From Taeniopygia guttata (Eukaryota; Chordata; Aves; Passeriformes; Estrildidae), in contig NC_133032.1 in assembly GCF_048771995.1 (NCBI RefSeq), forward strand, positions 15,690,501 through 15,754,500: a stretch of 64,000 nucleotides of DNA, in the 5' to 3' direction. Shown here piece after piece: positions 48,383 to 62,743 of this stretch. The notes beneath the pieces were generated by a model, which searched no databases, was not told the origin of the DNA, and saw only the letters and a list, made by a program, of their open reading frames with translations. Each line of letters opens with the position of its first letter. The stretch's first letter is position 1. The position numbers and the translations under genes were made by a program.

Positions 48383-49045
48383 TGTACATCTTTCCTGGGG
48401 TGACTTTTATCATGCTTGTATCCCCGTCTATCTGTTCAGCCCAGAAATAAGTTTTGCACCCTTAAGACTGGTTCCAAGAGCAAAGAGGTGAAGAAGCCTA
48501 GAATTTGTTGCCAGAAGCTGCACTTGCTCTCCTCCATCCTTCTCCTGGACTGTGTTGTCTGCAGACAGACAGACAGACAGCAAGATAGAGCTCTCCTTTG
48601 CTTTTAGTTAGTTTTTAGCTAGTTGAGGCAGAGAAGTTCCCAGCGCTGTGGTTTTTGTTTTTCTTGAAACTGTTCAAACCTGCTCTGGGCTGAAAACCCA
48701 GAAAACTGCCAGGAGCTTGCAGCTGTGGCCAGTGGGGCCTGGGACGCTGCATTCCAGCACCAGAGGGACTGAAAACAGAGTGTGTGAGCTGAGTTACAGC
48801 CCATAAATGGGACCTGCTGAGTTTGTCATTTCTTCAAGAGGAGCAGCAAGAGGTTTTGTTGTTTGATACTGTTTTGTGTGTGTGTGTGTGTGTTATGAAT
48901 GCTTTGCCTGTTAAATAAATAGGTTTTTCCCACTTTTCTCCAAGGAAATCTTTTCCTGAACCAGTTGGGGGAGGGGCCACTTGAATCTGCTTTCTAGAGG
49001 AATCCCTTTGGAGGTTTTCTCCCAAATTAGCCTTAAACCAGGGCA
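48383..49045 (+). mobile_element. Solo LTR of an endogenous retrovirus (ERVL-like, passerine type)
   Basis: The sequence runs from TG to CA over about 660 bp and matches my memory of an LTR common in songbird genomes. Cues are a (CAGA)5 run at about 48561-48581, a (TG)n run near 48877-48893, a poly(A) signal (TTAAATAAAT, near 48912) and the end words 'gttgggggaggggccac' and 'aggttttctcccaaatt'. Orientation follows the poly(A) signal. No internal retroviral sequence adjoins it, so it is a solo LTR left by recombination. No clear flanking duplication is visible. It appears moderately old. The family assignment is from memory. Confidence 0.75.
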
Positions 49046-52000
49046 GTCTCTAGGCCTGTAACAACAAATTATTCAGCAAATACAGGACATCTGCAAAATT
49101 TTAGAAGTAAATAATGTTTTATATATTATTGGTCTTCCCAGCATTCCATATTTCTCACCCTCCCAGTGAATGGATCAATATATCCTTTCAAATGTGTGCA
49201 TAGGGGAGAGAGAGTGTACAAGGAAAGCTTCTGTGCCAGGTTGCCAAACCAGTCTCTAATGTCCATCTTTGAATGGAAGACCAGATTGTGAGATTGTTCT
49301 AACACGAGAAAAAGAACCACCAGGGTTTCTTGGGTACAAATTAAAAGAGAAAGAGAACTGGTACACCAAAGAAGAGTCACACAGGGCTAATTGCAAAATA
49401 GTAAAATCGTCCAGCAGGCAGAAAGGAAGTATACAGTACACTTCTGGCTGAATAATGTACAAAGTGGTAAAACAGAAGAAGAAAAGAAATAATTTGATAC
49501 CACTTAAGTGATGCTCATTGCATATAGTTTGAAATAGACACCACCATAGAGTATGTTATTTTGTAGGAATATATAGAAATGTAGATGAATATCTACCAGT
49601 CCTAACTGCTTACTTATATAATTTTAGATGCATACAATTTTTCTGGCAGTAATATTTTTTCATTACATCCACAGGCACTAGGAACCTTTTTTACCATCTA
49701 CATCACTCAGCAAAGGGTACTAAGAGGAATTGTGTAGAGAGGTAAAGCTTTCTTCTACCCACTTTTTTTACTCATGTTTATCCATGTTAAGTCAGGTTAA
49801 TGTTGTAATAGTGTTGATGTCTGTCAAAATGCATGTTGGTTTCCTAGGCTATATAATAAAAGTTTCATTACTAAAATAATTTGAAATGGCAAAGGGCAAA
49901 GTTAAACAGTGAAAAGTAAACTGCATAGAAACAGATGTGTAGAAGCAAGTAATTAGAGCTAACAGATGATTCTATCTCTATGTGATTTGAGTCTGATGTG
50001 CTCTCTGAAATGCAGATTCAGCAATCTGAGCAGCTGTTCAGCAGTTACAACAAAGAATACCAAGGATTTAGAAAAATTGAGGCCCATTTCCCTATTACAC
50101 TGTAAAATCAGGCTTTTATCTCTAATTGTGAATGAGAGATATGATTTGGTAGGTTCTTGTCCACTAAAACCAAGTCACATTCAGACTTCGACAATTTAAA
50201 AAAATAAATCAATTACTGTTTGAAAATCTTTTATATAGTTAATTATGAAGAATCTTCTCATGGAGAATTGGATTTATAACTCTAAATCAGACAAATATCT
50301 TAATCAGTTATTAATTAAGAAATGAAGAAAACAATATAAAATAATAGATTTAAAGCATGCATATAAAAATATATCAAATATTAGAAATATTTTACCCAGA
50401 GTATTTTGATTTTACATTCTTTTGTTATACACTACATCCTACAAATAGCTTTTAAACTACCTTATTAATTGAGGATCTTTATAATTTATTTTATATTCAT
50501 CCATGCTCTATAAGCCACATTGTAATTGTAGCTAGTTTTATGAGCCTGTATTATTCGTGGGTCTCTGGATTTGGTAACATTTTATAAGATGCAGCTGTTG
50601 AACTGCTTTTAGCTGGTTCAGTAATGGTTGCAATTGTTTTGCAGTTGACTGTAATTCCTGGAATTTAGTTGGCTTGTTATTTAAAAACAACAGCAACAGC
50701 AACAAAACAGGAAACCCTTGATAAATTATGTTCCTCATTTATGCAGTTATGTTGTAATCTGTTGATGGCTCTCTAACAGACCAGGACTTAAGAGCATAAA
50801 TAAAGAGGTACTTTAGAACCTAACATTAAAAAAAGTGATTTCACCCTGGTGTAATGCTATTGAATTTTAGTGCAGTTACATGAAGGAAAATTAAGATGAA
50901 ACTGAATTAACTAGAACCAGGCCTGGTTCTAAAAGGGATGTGATTATAGTAGAAGAAAAAAGTAGTTTAGGGAAAAATAAGGTGATCACAAGAGATGCTT
51001 TGCATCATTTTGTCAGCCTGCACCTTGGTTTCTAGCTACAATTTCAGGGTCATATTTCATGGCTGAACATCAAACAACTTTAACCTGCTAAACTTTGCTG
51101 CTGTGGTACAGCTGCACCTAATGGTATAAGAATGGTGGGCACTGTAATTCCTTTGTGACTACTCAGGTTATATTGTCCAAGACCCCTATTCAAGATCATG
51201 TCCAGATTTCTTATGAATATCTCTAAGGATGAAGAATGAGGATGAATCTGACATCTGGTGTCTCCTATTTTCCTTCTGTATGTGATAGTGAAGCCTGAGC
51301 ACATACCTGGAAGTGAGACTAGATTATTCCACTTGCAGTTAGGAGGGAGACCTGACTAGTAAATTAATAAAATCTAAACTACCTTAAAATCTAGAGAACT
51401 ACAAAAAATAAAACAAAACAACCCTCCCCCCAAACAAACATCCCCCAAACTTAACCAATAAGAAGAGATCCAGTGTAAAAGGAGACTAAATATTTTCTTC
51501 TCCTTTCCAGATATCAGAAGAATCATATTTCAAGGTTTGGATCTAATAATCTTTTATATTTATTTGGCCTGAACAAATATAATGCTAAACATGCTGAAAA
51601 TATCTCACTGGTGATAGAAAATAGTGTATTTATAATGGAGAAATAAAATCATTCCCCTCGATCATCTTAATATTTTTGATAAGTGCTAACGATTGGAACC
51701 CTCTTATACAGAGTCAGGGGTTTCACTAAGAACAGAGAAAATACTGAAGAGGAAGGAGATGGGGTCCTCTGTGCCTGATGTGCTTGGACTTCTTCATGAG
51801 GGACTGGTATTGATTGAGACAGTCTTCCAAAATTATGTTGGTGTTCTTAAAATAGTTGTGTTTTGATCTGTTTCAACAGCTTTGCTAACACTTTGCACTA
51901 AACAATTTGCAATCATAGCTTTGTAAGGCATCTAAAAACTAACCTGTGTTTTTCTTTTGTTTGCTTTTTGACTGAGTGGGATTATCTAAGATGTTACTCA

Positions 52001-52501
52001 TATTACAGTAATTAATTCAAAAGTTCTCTAATATCTGTTTCTTATTATGACAGAGTCAGGTCATGAATTGTGTATTTAAAAAAAAAGAAACAACTGTAAC
52101 AAATGTCACTGTTCCAATATGTCTGTGTAATTTTGTATTTTGACTGCATATTGCACTGATCAGACTTTAAAATTGCTACTTTAATTGCTACTTTCCAGTT
52201 CACATTTTCCCAGCTTAGTCCCTGTATAAGGGACATTTTAAAGATTGAGCAAAGAGGAATAGCCAGTTTTACCAGAGAGGATACAAGGAGATAAAACGAA
52301 GTTAAACTGAGATGAGCTAGAGACCCCCTACATATCTTGCATTGTATATTTTAAAAGACAAAATGGGCTTGTACAAAATGGAGACATGTTGGAAATAAAC
52401 CCACTGCCTTTGATATTCTAATATAAAAAAGTACAACTATAAGGCTTATGTCAGTAGCCCCCAGGCAGTAGGTTTTCTGTTTCCCACTGGGCTTTCAGTA
52501 G

Positions 52502-52830
52502 TCACTGAATAGATGCAGTAAGAAGAGGCAGCTGGGGAGAAGGCCAGGGGAGCAGAAGTGAGCACACAGATGTACAGGTGAGGACAGGTCTCACCTCAAG
52601 ACCTGGAACTGAGAATTGCCTGTAGGTAGGCCTCTGGCTGTAAGCCTGTGCTTCTTTCAGCTCCTGCTGGATCTGAGCCTTAGCCTGCCATTTCTGGTTC
52701 TTGCAGCACTCTTTTCTAAGCAGTTCTGTGGCTTCCATCAAAACCAGTGGGTAAACTGCCTTTCCTCTGCTCGTTTTTTGGCTGCAGCAATTTCCTCTGT
52801 GCTTCTGTTGGTTAGTCTATTTATGGTGAC
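52502..52830 (-). pseudogene. Possible coding-derived fragment, broken
   Basis: The minus strand has protein-like, lysine/glutamate/glutamine-rich coil-forming text in two different frames: TEEIAAAKKRAEERQFTHWF, then EATELLRKECCKNQKWQAKA with QIQQELKEAQAYSQRPTYRQ. A change of frame between them suggests a decayed gene copy, possibly a processed pseudogene. I do not recognise the parent, and it may be coincidence. No poly(A) tail or flanking repeat was seen. Confidence 0.25.
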
Positions 52831-55800
52831 CGCAATTTTTCCCCTTCATGCTGACTTAAGTAGGAAAAAATTTCAAATTATCATCTGTTCTCAATTTTCT
52901 TTAGGCGTTTAACTCTTTCTATCCTTGATGTTGTTTTGCTTAGCAGATTATTGGTTCAAACCCCTGTTCCAGGAGTGTCTGAGCCTAGGACAACATCCAA
53001 GTTTGTGTTGGAAGTTAAAAGCCGTATGTAACATCACACAGTTCACTGAATCTGACACCATATCAAGAAAAGATGCTCAAAGAAATACACTTGGTAGGTG
53101 ATGTCTGTCCCTGAAAACAAATGAAACATCTTCCAGAAACATCTCTGAAAGTCCTTTCTGATGCCTTGTACATCACTTCTCTCTAAAGTCACACTCTTAA
53201 CACTATCCCGTAAGTCAGAAGGAAGGAAGCCCTCATGGTTAAGGTTCAGTCATTTTTGTGAATGACACAACACGCTTACAACACTCTTCACACCATGTTA
53301 TAGAATAAAAGCTGGTCCATACATTGAAGGACATATTGCAGGACTCAAACCCCTTGGCTCTAGTACTGATCTACCCAGAACAGCTAGAGGAGGAGTCAGT
53401 GCCAGCAGGAATAAAAGAGCAGCTCCAGAAACTGGCTGGGTCTTTCCAAGTGGTGCTGTATCACCAGTCCTGTCAGTTGCACTGACACCTGCAAATCCTG
53501 TCTCAAAATAAATGAAAGCTATTCCAGCAATCCAGCTGGGCCCACCAGCTCTTGTTTCCCAAACTTTATGCTTGATGAGAAATTAATCTGATCAGGTGGC
53601 ATTAGCAAGGGCCATTGAATCATTCTTGTCAGCAGTATGGGAAAGCATTGTTGTTCTGTGTCATTTGGCTTTCAGTGCAGCGATTGCAGATGACAAACTG
53701 CTCATTTGATTTTTAGGCTCAACACATGGGTGACATCCTCACTTGCTGCCTTTGGGACACTGCAGAAAGCAGGGAGAGTTCCATCTGCCTGCAGTGAAAT
53801 GGAAACCACCTCAAACACATGCTTGTCCAGGGACAGTGTTTCTTGTCACAAACAGTTCATTAACTTAGTTTAACATATAAAGGAGCTATGAAAATTACTT
53901 CTAGCACTTTTTCTCATGCTATAACTCATTGGTTTTGCTAATTCACTCAGGAAGTCCTTTAGCATTTCCTCTATGGTAGTAGTGCCAAGAGGCACTCATA
54001 TAGCCAGCAAAGGAAGGACTACCCTAAGCTCCAGCTTCTAGCTGCTCTCAGTACATGTGAGAGAACAGAAATTCCAATTTTTGAGAAAGGTTGGGTGCTG
54101 CATTGGGTTGACACTACTTTCTGGCTAGGCTTATAGGATCTGATTATATCCTAGGATTTTGCTCTCTTCTTAATCAATTTTATTTTCTCCCTCCAGCAAG
54201 AGCTCATTGAGAGAACAGTCATCTGGCTTTAACAAACTCTGCCTACAGAATAATTCTACCCAGTAGTATTCTTCCTAGGATTTTAAGGCCATTGTTTGAG
54301 GATTGCCACTCCCATGGCATGTATTACATTACCAGATTGTTTTATTGTATTCAAGCTCCCAAACCTGATGTAAAAATAAATAATGTTCACAAGGAGAGGC
54401 CTTCTGCTTTCTCAGGGATGTGATAAATACCAGCAGAAGCTCAAAAAATACATTTCCTTGTTGTGGAAGATAGAATCCTTCTCCTTAAGACTTGTAGGAA
54501 AAGAAGTTGTCAGCTATTGAGGCAGAAGAAAATTGATCACAAAAGACTTCTCAGGGCAAGAAAACATAAAGGACAAAGAGTTGAATTTTGGTTTTGTTGG
54601 ATTTTTTAAGGGGGGATTAAAAATAACTAAGAAATGCATAATTGTGGAACCTTTCATATTACATGTCAGGATGAAAACAATTCAAAAATATAACAAAGAC
54701 TAAAAGGGTATTTTCCCGAGGCTAAAGCAGATTGAGCTTTCTCTGAGCGAGCAATATATTGTTTCAAGTATGTCTGGAAAGAGGCTAATGGTGCTTAGTT
54801 TGTAGCTGTCCAGAAGATGGAGGAATGTGCCCTTCTGTGACAAATGAATGCACTTAGGAGGGCTGTCAAAGAGCTGGAGCTCTGTGGGCAGGAAAGAGGA
54901 GTATTGTGAATGTGTATAGCCTATGGGGCCAGATCATTCTTGTGTCAGAGACTGAGTGCAGTATTTGTCCTGTTTATCTCAAATTCCCTGTGATTATATT
55001 TGTTTTATTCCTTCTTTCTGTGAAGAAAGACCTTCTAGGACCTTTGTATTTCTTCCTCTTTCACCCTATTCACATGTCACAGGTTAGCCAAAAGAGTAGT
55101 AGCCCAGTAAGAGCACATGTGCAGCACCAGACGGTGTTTATGGAGTGCCTGGTTTCAGAAGGCCCCTGGTCTGGACTTAGGGGTGCAGAAGAAAATGACA
55201 GGGCTTCTGGGAGAGGCAACTCTGCCTTGTTACAAAGGCAGGTCCTGTTTCTCACAGCTTTTAGAACTGCTCCTGTACTCTGACAAGCAAACCTATGAAG
55301 GCCAAAGCTATAAATTCAAATACTGTGGATTAAACCATCACAGGCATTTCTTTTATCCCTGATATTCAAGAACTATATTTGGCATTTCTGCTTGGTGAAA
55401 TCTGTCAGGCCAGGTATAATTTCTCTTCTTAATGTTCAACATGTTTGCAATAACTCTGTACAGCCTACAGAAACGGTCTGGACTTTTTTCCAAGAAGGAA
55501 CTTTGTGTCAGGTTTAATAAATGGGACCCTGTTCAGCACAGGACATTAAAGGATTTAATATATGACACATTTTTAAATACAGGGGGTTTTTAGTGTAAGA
55601 CTTTCTCCAGTACTGATTTCTTCTACAAGAATCTTCATCAACAGCTGTTCTAAACATCCTTCAGCAGACTCTGGCAGTTTGGTAGTACTGTCAAGGGGTA
55701 AATTTGCTTTCCTGTCTTACTGCTCTTTTATCTTAAACTGTAAAATGTGAGTTGGGAAACTCCAGAGTAAATTTTTTGTTTTGGGGTTTTTTACATGGAC

Positions 55801-58800
55801 CAATGCCTGTCATTAATGTTTCAGTCTGTACTTTAGATAAAGGGCTCTAGAGAAACTAGATAAAGCAAAATGTAGAGCTGACTTCTTTATTCACAATAAA
55901 AGAATTTAAAGCGCATTGTAGAACTAAAGCTGAAATAGTACACAGCACTATACAAAGTACTGAGCACCCAAGACACTGCAGAATGGATTCTGTGAGCAAA
56001 GAAAAATCTCATTTGATTTGTTGTATTTGAGAAAACAGGATTTTAAACATCCTTGGTAAATAAAAAAGAGTGCAGCAGCAAATCTTTGACTATCAACAAA
56101 GTCTGTTAATATAAGCGGTTTCCAAAACTCCAAATTTTAGGCTAACCACTTGGGTCAGAAATGACTGACAATGCATGTAAGTATCATGTAATGAATTGGT
56201 TGGAAATTACTTAATTGATCCTTCATTATGAACCCTTCTTCACAACATCCCTAGCTGCAGTACTCCCAAAGCCAGCTGCTATCTCAGCTGAATAGTAGCA
56301 GGCACATTAAGCCTCTTAAATACTTGTATTGTGATTCCTAAATTGGGTGGCTGGAACCTTAGACTATGCAATTGCTTCTATAATTAAGATTCTATCTGTG
56401 TCTCTATAATGAACCCTGTTTTCAGCTCAATGCATTTTAAAGAGACTGCTTTTCTGTTTTAGCAGTGATTTCACATATATTGTGTTATTTCCTGGTTAAT
56501 AATGACATGAATCTTTGAAACATTCTGATATTTGTCATAAACTCTGTGCCATCTCTTAACCATTCACCAGTGCATCTTTTACTGTGAATACATCTATTTA
56601 AAGGTTATTCTCCTCTATTATTTCTCCTCTTCATATTACACTCCATAAAAATTCTTAACACTATGCTTCAGGCCAGAATTTGGGGGCTGATGTCTGTAAG
56701 AAGTGGGATAACAAACTAGAGTAAGGATTGCAAGTTTAAAGTAATTATAGAGGCAACAAAGAGAGGACACTGATTTTACTCAGCCCATTCCAATATTCAG
56801 GCACACATTTTCAAAGCTTTTAAGGAGCAGAAGACATCTATTTTTGAGCTTAATCAGTCTTAAAGTCTCAGATGAAATCCCTGTAGCAAGTAAAAATTGT
56901 AGAACAAGCCATTCTGTTAGAAACTTATGGCTATAATATCTTTAATATTCAAAGCTGTGCCTCTCAGATACTTACCAGTGTCTAACTCAGAACTATTGGG
57001 TCTTCAGCAGCTTTGGGAAGACAGAGTTTAACTGTATTACAGGCAAGTCAGTCGTTTTTACAAGTTAAAGTAATGAAGGCTTTAGGTAATTTCCTGTGTC
57101 CTATTAATAGGACCGCCACAAATTAGTTTTGCTGAGTTTCTGGTTTCTGAAACAAAAGCCTTGATTCTGGTGTCAACTGATTTGGGGAAGAGAGCTGCAG
57201 ATTACCTTTACAATTCTCTGATCCGTTGATAGCATCTGCAGTCCTTGGTGTAAATTACAGCAGCCAGAGCTGCTGTAATAACCAGATATATAATCAGATA
57301 ACCTGATAATAACCAGAGCATGACAACACTGACTACAGCTCTAACATGTGCCCATGCTGGGAGCTCTGGGGAAAAAGCAGAGAGCGATTCTGGCAGCTAT
57401 CTGCCACAGAGCACTCCCCTCACAGAAGCTGATCCTGAGACATGGTGGCCTTTCCTTCCCAATGCAGAAGAAGATTGCTGTGTGTTGCATTAGCACCAAT
57501 TTAGAGTTTTCAGCTGAAGGCTTATGAGCTTCAGCTCCTTCCTCACTGGATACAAGTCACTCTTAATTGTGTCAGTGAAACTGCTTCCCCTCCCTTATGC
57601 ATTACTGTAAATTAGCCATAATGCAATGGAAATTGATAGATATTTAGAGTGGTAAAAAATGTCAAGTGGCCAAGACTAGGTTCTTTGAGTTTGGCATGGT
57701 CTTTAGTGCCTCATGAAGCACCAGGGGAGAACCAGCCCTGCAGCATTCTCACCGGGAAAACTGCCTAAGAGCAATTTGTCCAGCTAGTGCCTTCTTCCCT
57801 TGCATTTTATTCCCTGTTTAGCTGCGTAGCAACTAATGACCATGAAACCAGCTTTATAAAAGCCCCACATTACTTCTGTACTTAATGAACTTTTAGAGCA
57901 TCAGACCATAGTATTTAACCATAACCTGCTGAGTTTCAGGGTTTCTTGTTCGGTCAGAGACTCACTAATGCTTGGCTTCCATTCAAAGTGCTTCACTGTT
58001 CTCTTAACATTCACACGTGGTCTGATCTTTCCACAGCTGTTCCCAGCAGCAGGTCAAGAGCAGGTTCAGTCTCGCACCCCCTGACATTTGCACATATGCT
58101 GACCATTGCTATCTTATTTCTTCTCAGATTGCCTCAGTTCCAAGGCATTACTGTTCCTGGTCTCCATTATCTTAAAATATGGGGAGTGCTTGTGAGTATT
58201 CCTGCAGCCAGTGGATGGGTGTACATCTCCTCTGTGTCAGCAGGCCTTTACCAGCCATTTGTGTGTTCTAGAGCTAGATTTATGTTTCTGTAGAGCTGAA
58301 GGGTCTGTGCTTTAGGACTTCTGCTACTGTGAAGTTCTAAGTATTGGGGGCACAGCCAGGTGAATGCTTTCCAAGTAGCAGTTGGCTGTTCCCTATGTGC
58401 TTGCAAAGGAGATAAAATCTCCTTGGGCACTGCTAACATATGAGTTGATCTTAGACACACATCAGACTCTTTATGGCTCCTACCAAGCCCAGTCCTGCTC
58501 TGCTGGGACTGAAGTCAACAAGCATATTCTGAACTGCAATTGCTCATATTGGGCAATACATTAAGAGCTGAAATGAATGAGGTCATATATTAATTAGGGG
58601 TAAAACTAAGAGTTATATTATGACCCATCTGCTTCTTAGTCACAGCACACTGCTTCTCTATTTCCATCTGAAACTGTAGCCTTCCTTTAGTGTTTGCTTA
58701 CTGGGACAACTCCTTTTATTACTGTAGACCTTCCCGTAACTCTGGCAGTATTCACTTAATTTAATTTTAAAGGCACCCATTAATTAAAGTTATTCTATTT

Positions 58801-59947
58801 ACTGATTCTTAATAATGCCTCAGAAGCTTTTGTTGTGGTGTGCACGTATGTTTGAGCTTAAAACCATTTCTGCAATAAATCATAATTTTCTGCCTGTCTT
58901 AGCCTCTAAGTGATTTGGGTCAAACAGACTGTTATGTTCACTGTAGCTCCCTTCCTGCCACACATGCCTGGGTTTCTGTCCATTTTCTTTCCTGTTTGCC
59001 CAGCACCAATAATACAGAAGGGTTAAAGAAGAAGAAAAGAAAGCACAGTTGCTTTTCTTCATCCATTGCATATCCTGCTCTGCAGAAGGATGCTGGTCCT
59101 GCTGGAAGCATTTGCAGCACATCCTCTGCAAAGGTCAGCGTGGCTGCTTCATCTATTGCAAACTGGATTTTAGCCAGCAGCTGTAGCTGACAGTTTCAAG
59201 AAGGCCACTACCCCATCCATCTTCCTCAGACAATTGTGTGCAGTCTCCAAACTAATAATTCATCATTTGCACGTGTGCCTTATACTTTGTTATTTTATTA
59301 ACGTATTAGAAGGGCCCTGCCTTATTTATTAAATTCATTATTATTCTTATCAAATGATGACATGTTGTTAGCCAGGAAGATGCACCCGCTATCTCACAAC
59401 TAATTAGTCCAATTAAGTTTTCATGATTCTACCATAAAGCACAGCTCATTAACTTTAATTACTTTTGAAATGCAGCTGCTGAGATACAAATGTAAAAGAA
59501 CAGGTAGGTTATATTTGTTAGTTAATTTCTCCAAATGGGGTTCATTGTCATTAGGTCTTAAGTGATAGTTTCAGGCAATCTGGTTCCCTATTTCTTAGGT
59601 AAGATTTGTCTTTTTTATCTAAGAGGTTTCTAAAATTTGTTTGGTTTTTTTACAGACTAGTCTTATGCCACAGAACATTGGATCAAATTCAAAGATATTT
59701 CTTCAAATAAACTTGTGTATTTCAGCTGAGCCCTTAATGGGAATTGACATACAACTAAGTAGCATCTTTCTTTGCTGAAGAGGAATTATACCAGAAAGGG
59801 TGACAGCACTTTGATGGAAAGCTGAGATGCTGTGGTAAGGTCAAAGTTCTTAAGGAGAAGAATTCCAGATCCTGCAGTGATGTATTTTGTTTATGTCTCC
59901 AGTGAGGGGCCAGGTTCAGATTTATTTGAAGGGTTGACTTGAGCAAT

Positions 59948-59995
59948 TGTCCTGGCTTGGCTGGGATAGAGTTAATTTTTTTCTTAGTGGATGGT
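59948..59995 (+). mobile_element. Endogenous retrovirus LTR fragment
   Basis: TGTCCTGGCTTGGCTGGGAT followed by AGAGTTAATTTTTTTCTTAG resembles the 5' edge of a widespread bird ERV LTR, as I recall it. Similarity fades within about 50 bp, so this is a short, old fragment. The family cannot be fixed from so little. Confidence 0.5.
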
Positions 59996-62743
59996 TAGAA
60001 CAAAACAGCTGCCTATTTTTGAGTTCATCACATGCAGGCATGAAACGTCTACAGACCTCCTGAGGAAGAGGGAAATGGAATTTCTTTGTTGCTGTGAAAA
60101 TAAGACAAACTGACTGCTGGTGCAATGGTACTGACTGGGTCTCAGAGGGTGCAATGTCTGAGCAGACTCAAGGAGCTACAAAATCCATTGCCTTGTTCCA
60201 CCACTAGCACCTTTAGGAAATGTGAAGGGCACTCCTCCTTTGAAAACACTTCACTCTTGCAATTGCAGTCAGAGTAGATATAGTTTGTAGTTCCTTTCAC
60301 AAACAGTTGGATGCAATAACTGCTGCAAATTGTCAGAGCGCTCTTCCTCAGCCCCTCAGACACCTCTCAATGGTCACAGGAGCAGAATTCAGCCATAGAA
60401 GTGTTACTGCCAGAGACAGGGGTGTTTATCACCTCTAAGTTTGTATGTGGTGGGTTTGGCTCTGCTACTTACTGGAAACTGTGTGACTAGAAATTAAGTT
60501 CATAAAATCAGCACTGTGTAATTTGGCCAATTCTAGTTTTAAGGCTGTTTACATGTTTAGAGGCTGAACGGAAGGGTGTGAAAGGCTAGTATTCACATCA
60601 CAGATTTTCAAATGCATATTCATCAAAGTGGCAAATTTTTAATGGCAAAACACTGACACTCTTTTTGGTCCTAGTGTTGCTGGGCAGAATTACAAAGGTT
60701 TTTCTATTTTTCCAAAGAAGTAAAATATTCAATCTTTTCTTTACATTTTCAATGACATGGGAAGGGGGCTTCTAGTAGGTATTTTGCAGTGTCTATTTTG
60801 CTGTCTCTGCTGAGGAGAGGATGAGGATTAAGGACGAGGTGTGCAACATGCTGAAGTGAGGCTTTCGTGTCTTTAGTGAAGCACAATTATTACATCTGAC
60901 CCAACATAAACTCTGAGTAGAAAATGCCTGTAATTAATGAAATGTTTTGTTTCTTGGCACTAAAGCCAGGTACTTCTTCATAATTTCTGGGGAAACAGAA
61001 TTGTCACTGGAATTTACTGTGTGGTCTAAAAATGCTCTGGAATTTATGTGACTTTGGCCAGGGAGGGAAGCAACCATTGTAGACTGGCTTGAGTTGTGGG
61101 GCTCTTTCTTAACACAGTAATTCAAAAGTCTTCCAGTCCAAGGCAAGGCAGTGAAATTGAACATACTCTAGAGAAGATTTCACCAGATTAAGGTTTTCAC
61201 CCATGGGTCAATTTTCAGCAAAGCTTGGACTGGCATCACAGAGCCAGTCAGCCAGGAGGACAACACCTGGCTCGCATCTGCCTCGTGGACATATAAAACC
61301 TTATAAACAACCCACAAAATTGACACCTTGAAGCATAACAAGAGGTATCATACAGGAACCACTCTGCCAGAAACAGCAAAAGAATGACAGTGATCCATCA
61401 GCTATGGATCTTTTAGGAAGCTTTGGATAAAGGGTAGTGAATCACAGCTGCTGTCTCTGGATCATTCTGTGCCATACTATTGTCTGTATGAACCTATGAT
61501 AGCAAGAAAGAAAGGAGCATGCCTGGGATTTCCCTCCTGAATCTAGGTGGAATGTGCACAGAAGCATGAGATTTGCCTAAGCTGGTAAGTTTTTTGACTT
61601 ACTTTATCAGTCACAGTAACAAATTTCTCATACTATACTCAGAGCACAGAAATTCTTGAAAAGTATAGCTTATTTCTGTATTATTCATTTTGCCTTCTTA
61701 CTTTGCATTGCAATTTCTGGATATCCTAGAGTTGATTTCTTCGTGTATTGATGAGGAGAGACACTATGTAGGGAGCTAAACATGCCTGAACTGGCGTGCA
61801 GGTGGAGAACAGAACTGGCCATGCCTGACGACAGTGCCCGGAGAAACACTGCCTGTCTGCTCCCGTGGAAACAGCTGAGCACAGTGAGGTGGTTAAGGGT
61901 GGAAAGGGGTTGGTCACCTCTGCAGGCAGCACTGGGGTCAATCCCAAGCACAGTGAACAGAAGCTTTTAGTACTAAGCAGTGAAGCACTATGAAAATACA
62001 GTGGGAAATGAGTCCAAAAGAAGTGAAGAAGGTTAATCTGAATATCCTTTCCATACTCCATTTAACACTGTGTTGCACTTCATTAATAAATCATGTTTCT
62101 GCATCACTAAAAGACCGGCGACAGCAGCGTTCCTTAAAGAGGTCACCTCTCTGGAGGTCTGCGGGATCGGAGCCAGGACGCACTGGTCTGCATGGGCAAG
62201 CTGTGAAACAAAGAACTGTCGGAGAGGGAAGACGTGAACACGAGATTCCTGGTGCTCCCTGATGCCCACCGCCCGCCTCCTCCGGCTGCACGAGGCGTCC
62301 CGCCGGCTCGGGGCAGGATCCCGCAGCCCGCGGCCCCAGCACGTTCCTGCTGCTGCTGCCGCGTGTCGCGACAGCGTCGGCAGCGAGGATCGGCCCCGTT
62401 ACCGCGCTGAGGTTTGCGGTGCGTGCCTGAAACGGGTTCATCCAAGATCCGGCCCTTGGGCAGCATTTCTCACTTCTCCGTACCGGTGCGGGGCTCCTCG
62501 CGCTTCAGCTCCAGCTCCCGGACGGGCTCTTGCGCTCCCGGCCCGGCCTCGCACGGGGAGCGGCGCTCGGAGCTCCAGAGAGCTGTGGAGTAGAGAAGGC
62601 AGCGTAGGTTACCGCCTGCCAGCTTTGTGCCCTGTGCACACACGTACCGTGGCTAATTCGTGCGGCTAACACGGACCAGCACCTCACTGCCCGCCTGGCA
62701 CCCTCGGGTGCCCCCGCCCCGCTCGTGGCACCGCCGCACTCGG

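Larger units (their letters stand above)
42501..62090. other. Intergenic region, GAD1 to GORASP2
   Basis: About 19.6 kb with no supported host gene. Frames are short and lack protein-like composition. It contains an LTR fossil (48383-49045), a possible coding-like fragment (52502-52830), a small LTR fragment (59948-59995) and scattered simple repeats. Confidence 0.7.

Noticed and set aside
54906-55283. A 125-codon frame in the intergenic region
   Set aside because: Mixed hydrophobic text with no motif, no splice context and no promoter; lengths like this are expected by chance.
57946-58293. A 115-codon frame in the intergenic region
   Set aside because: No recognisable domain or supporting signals.
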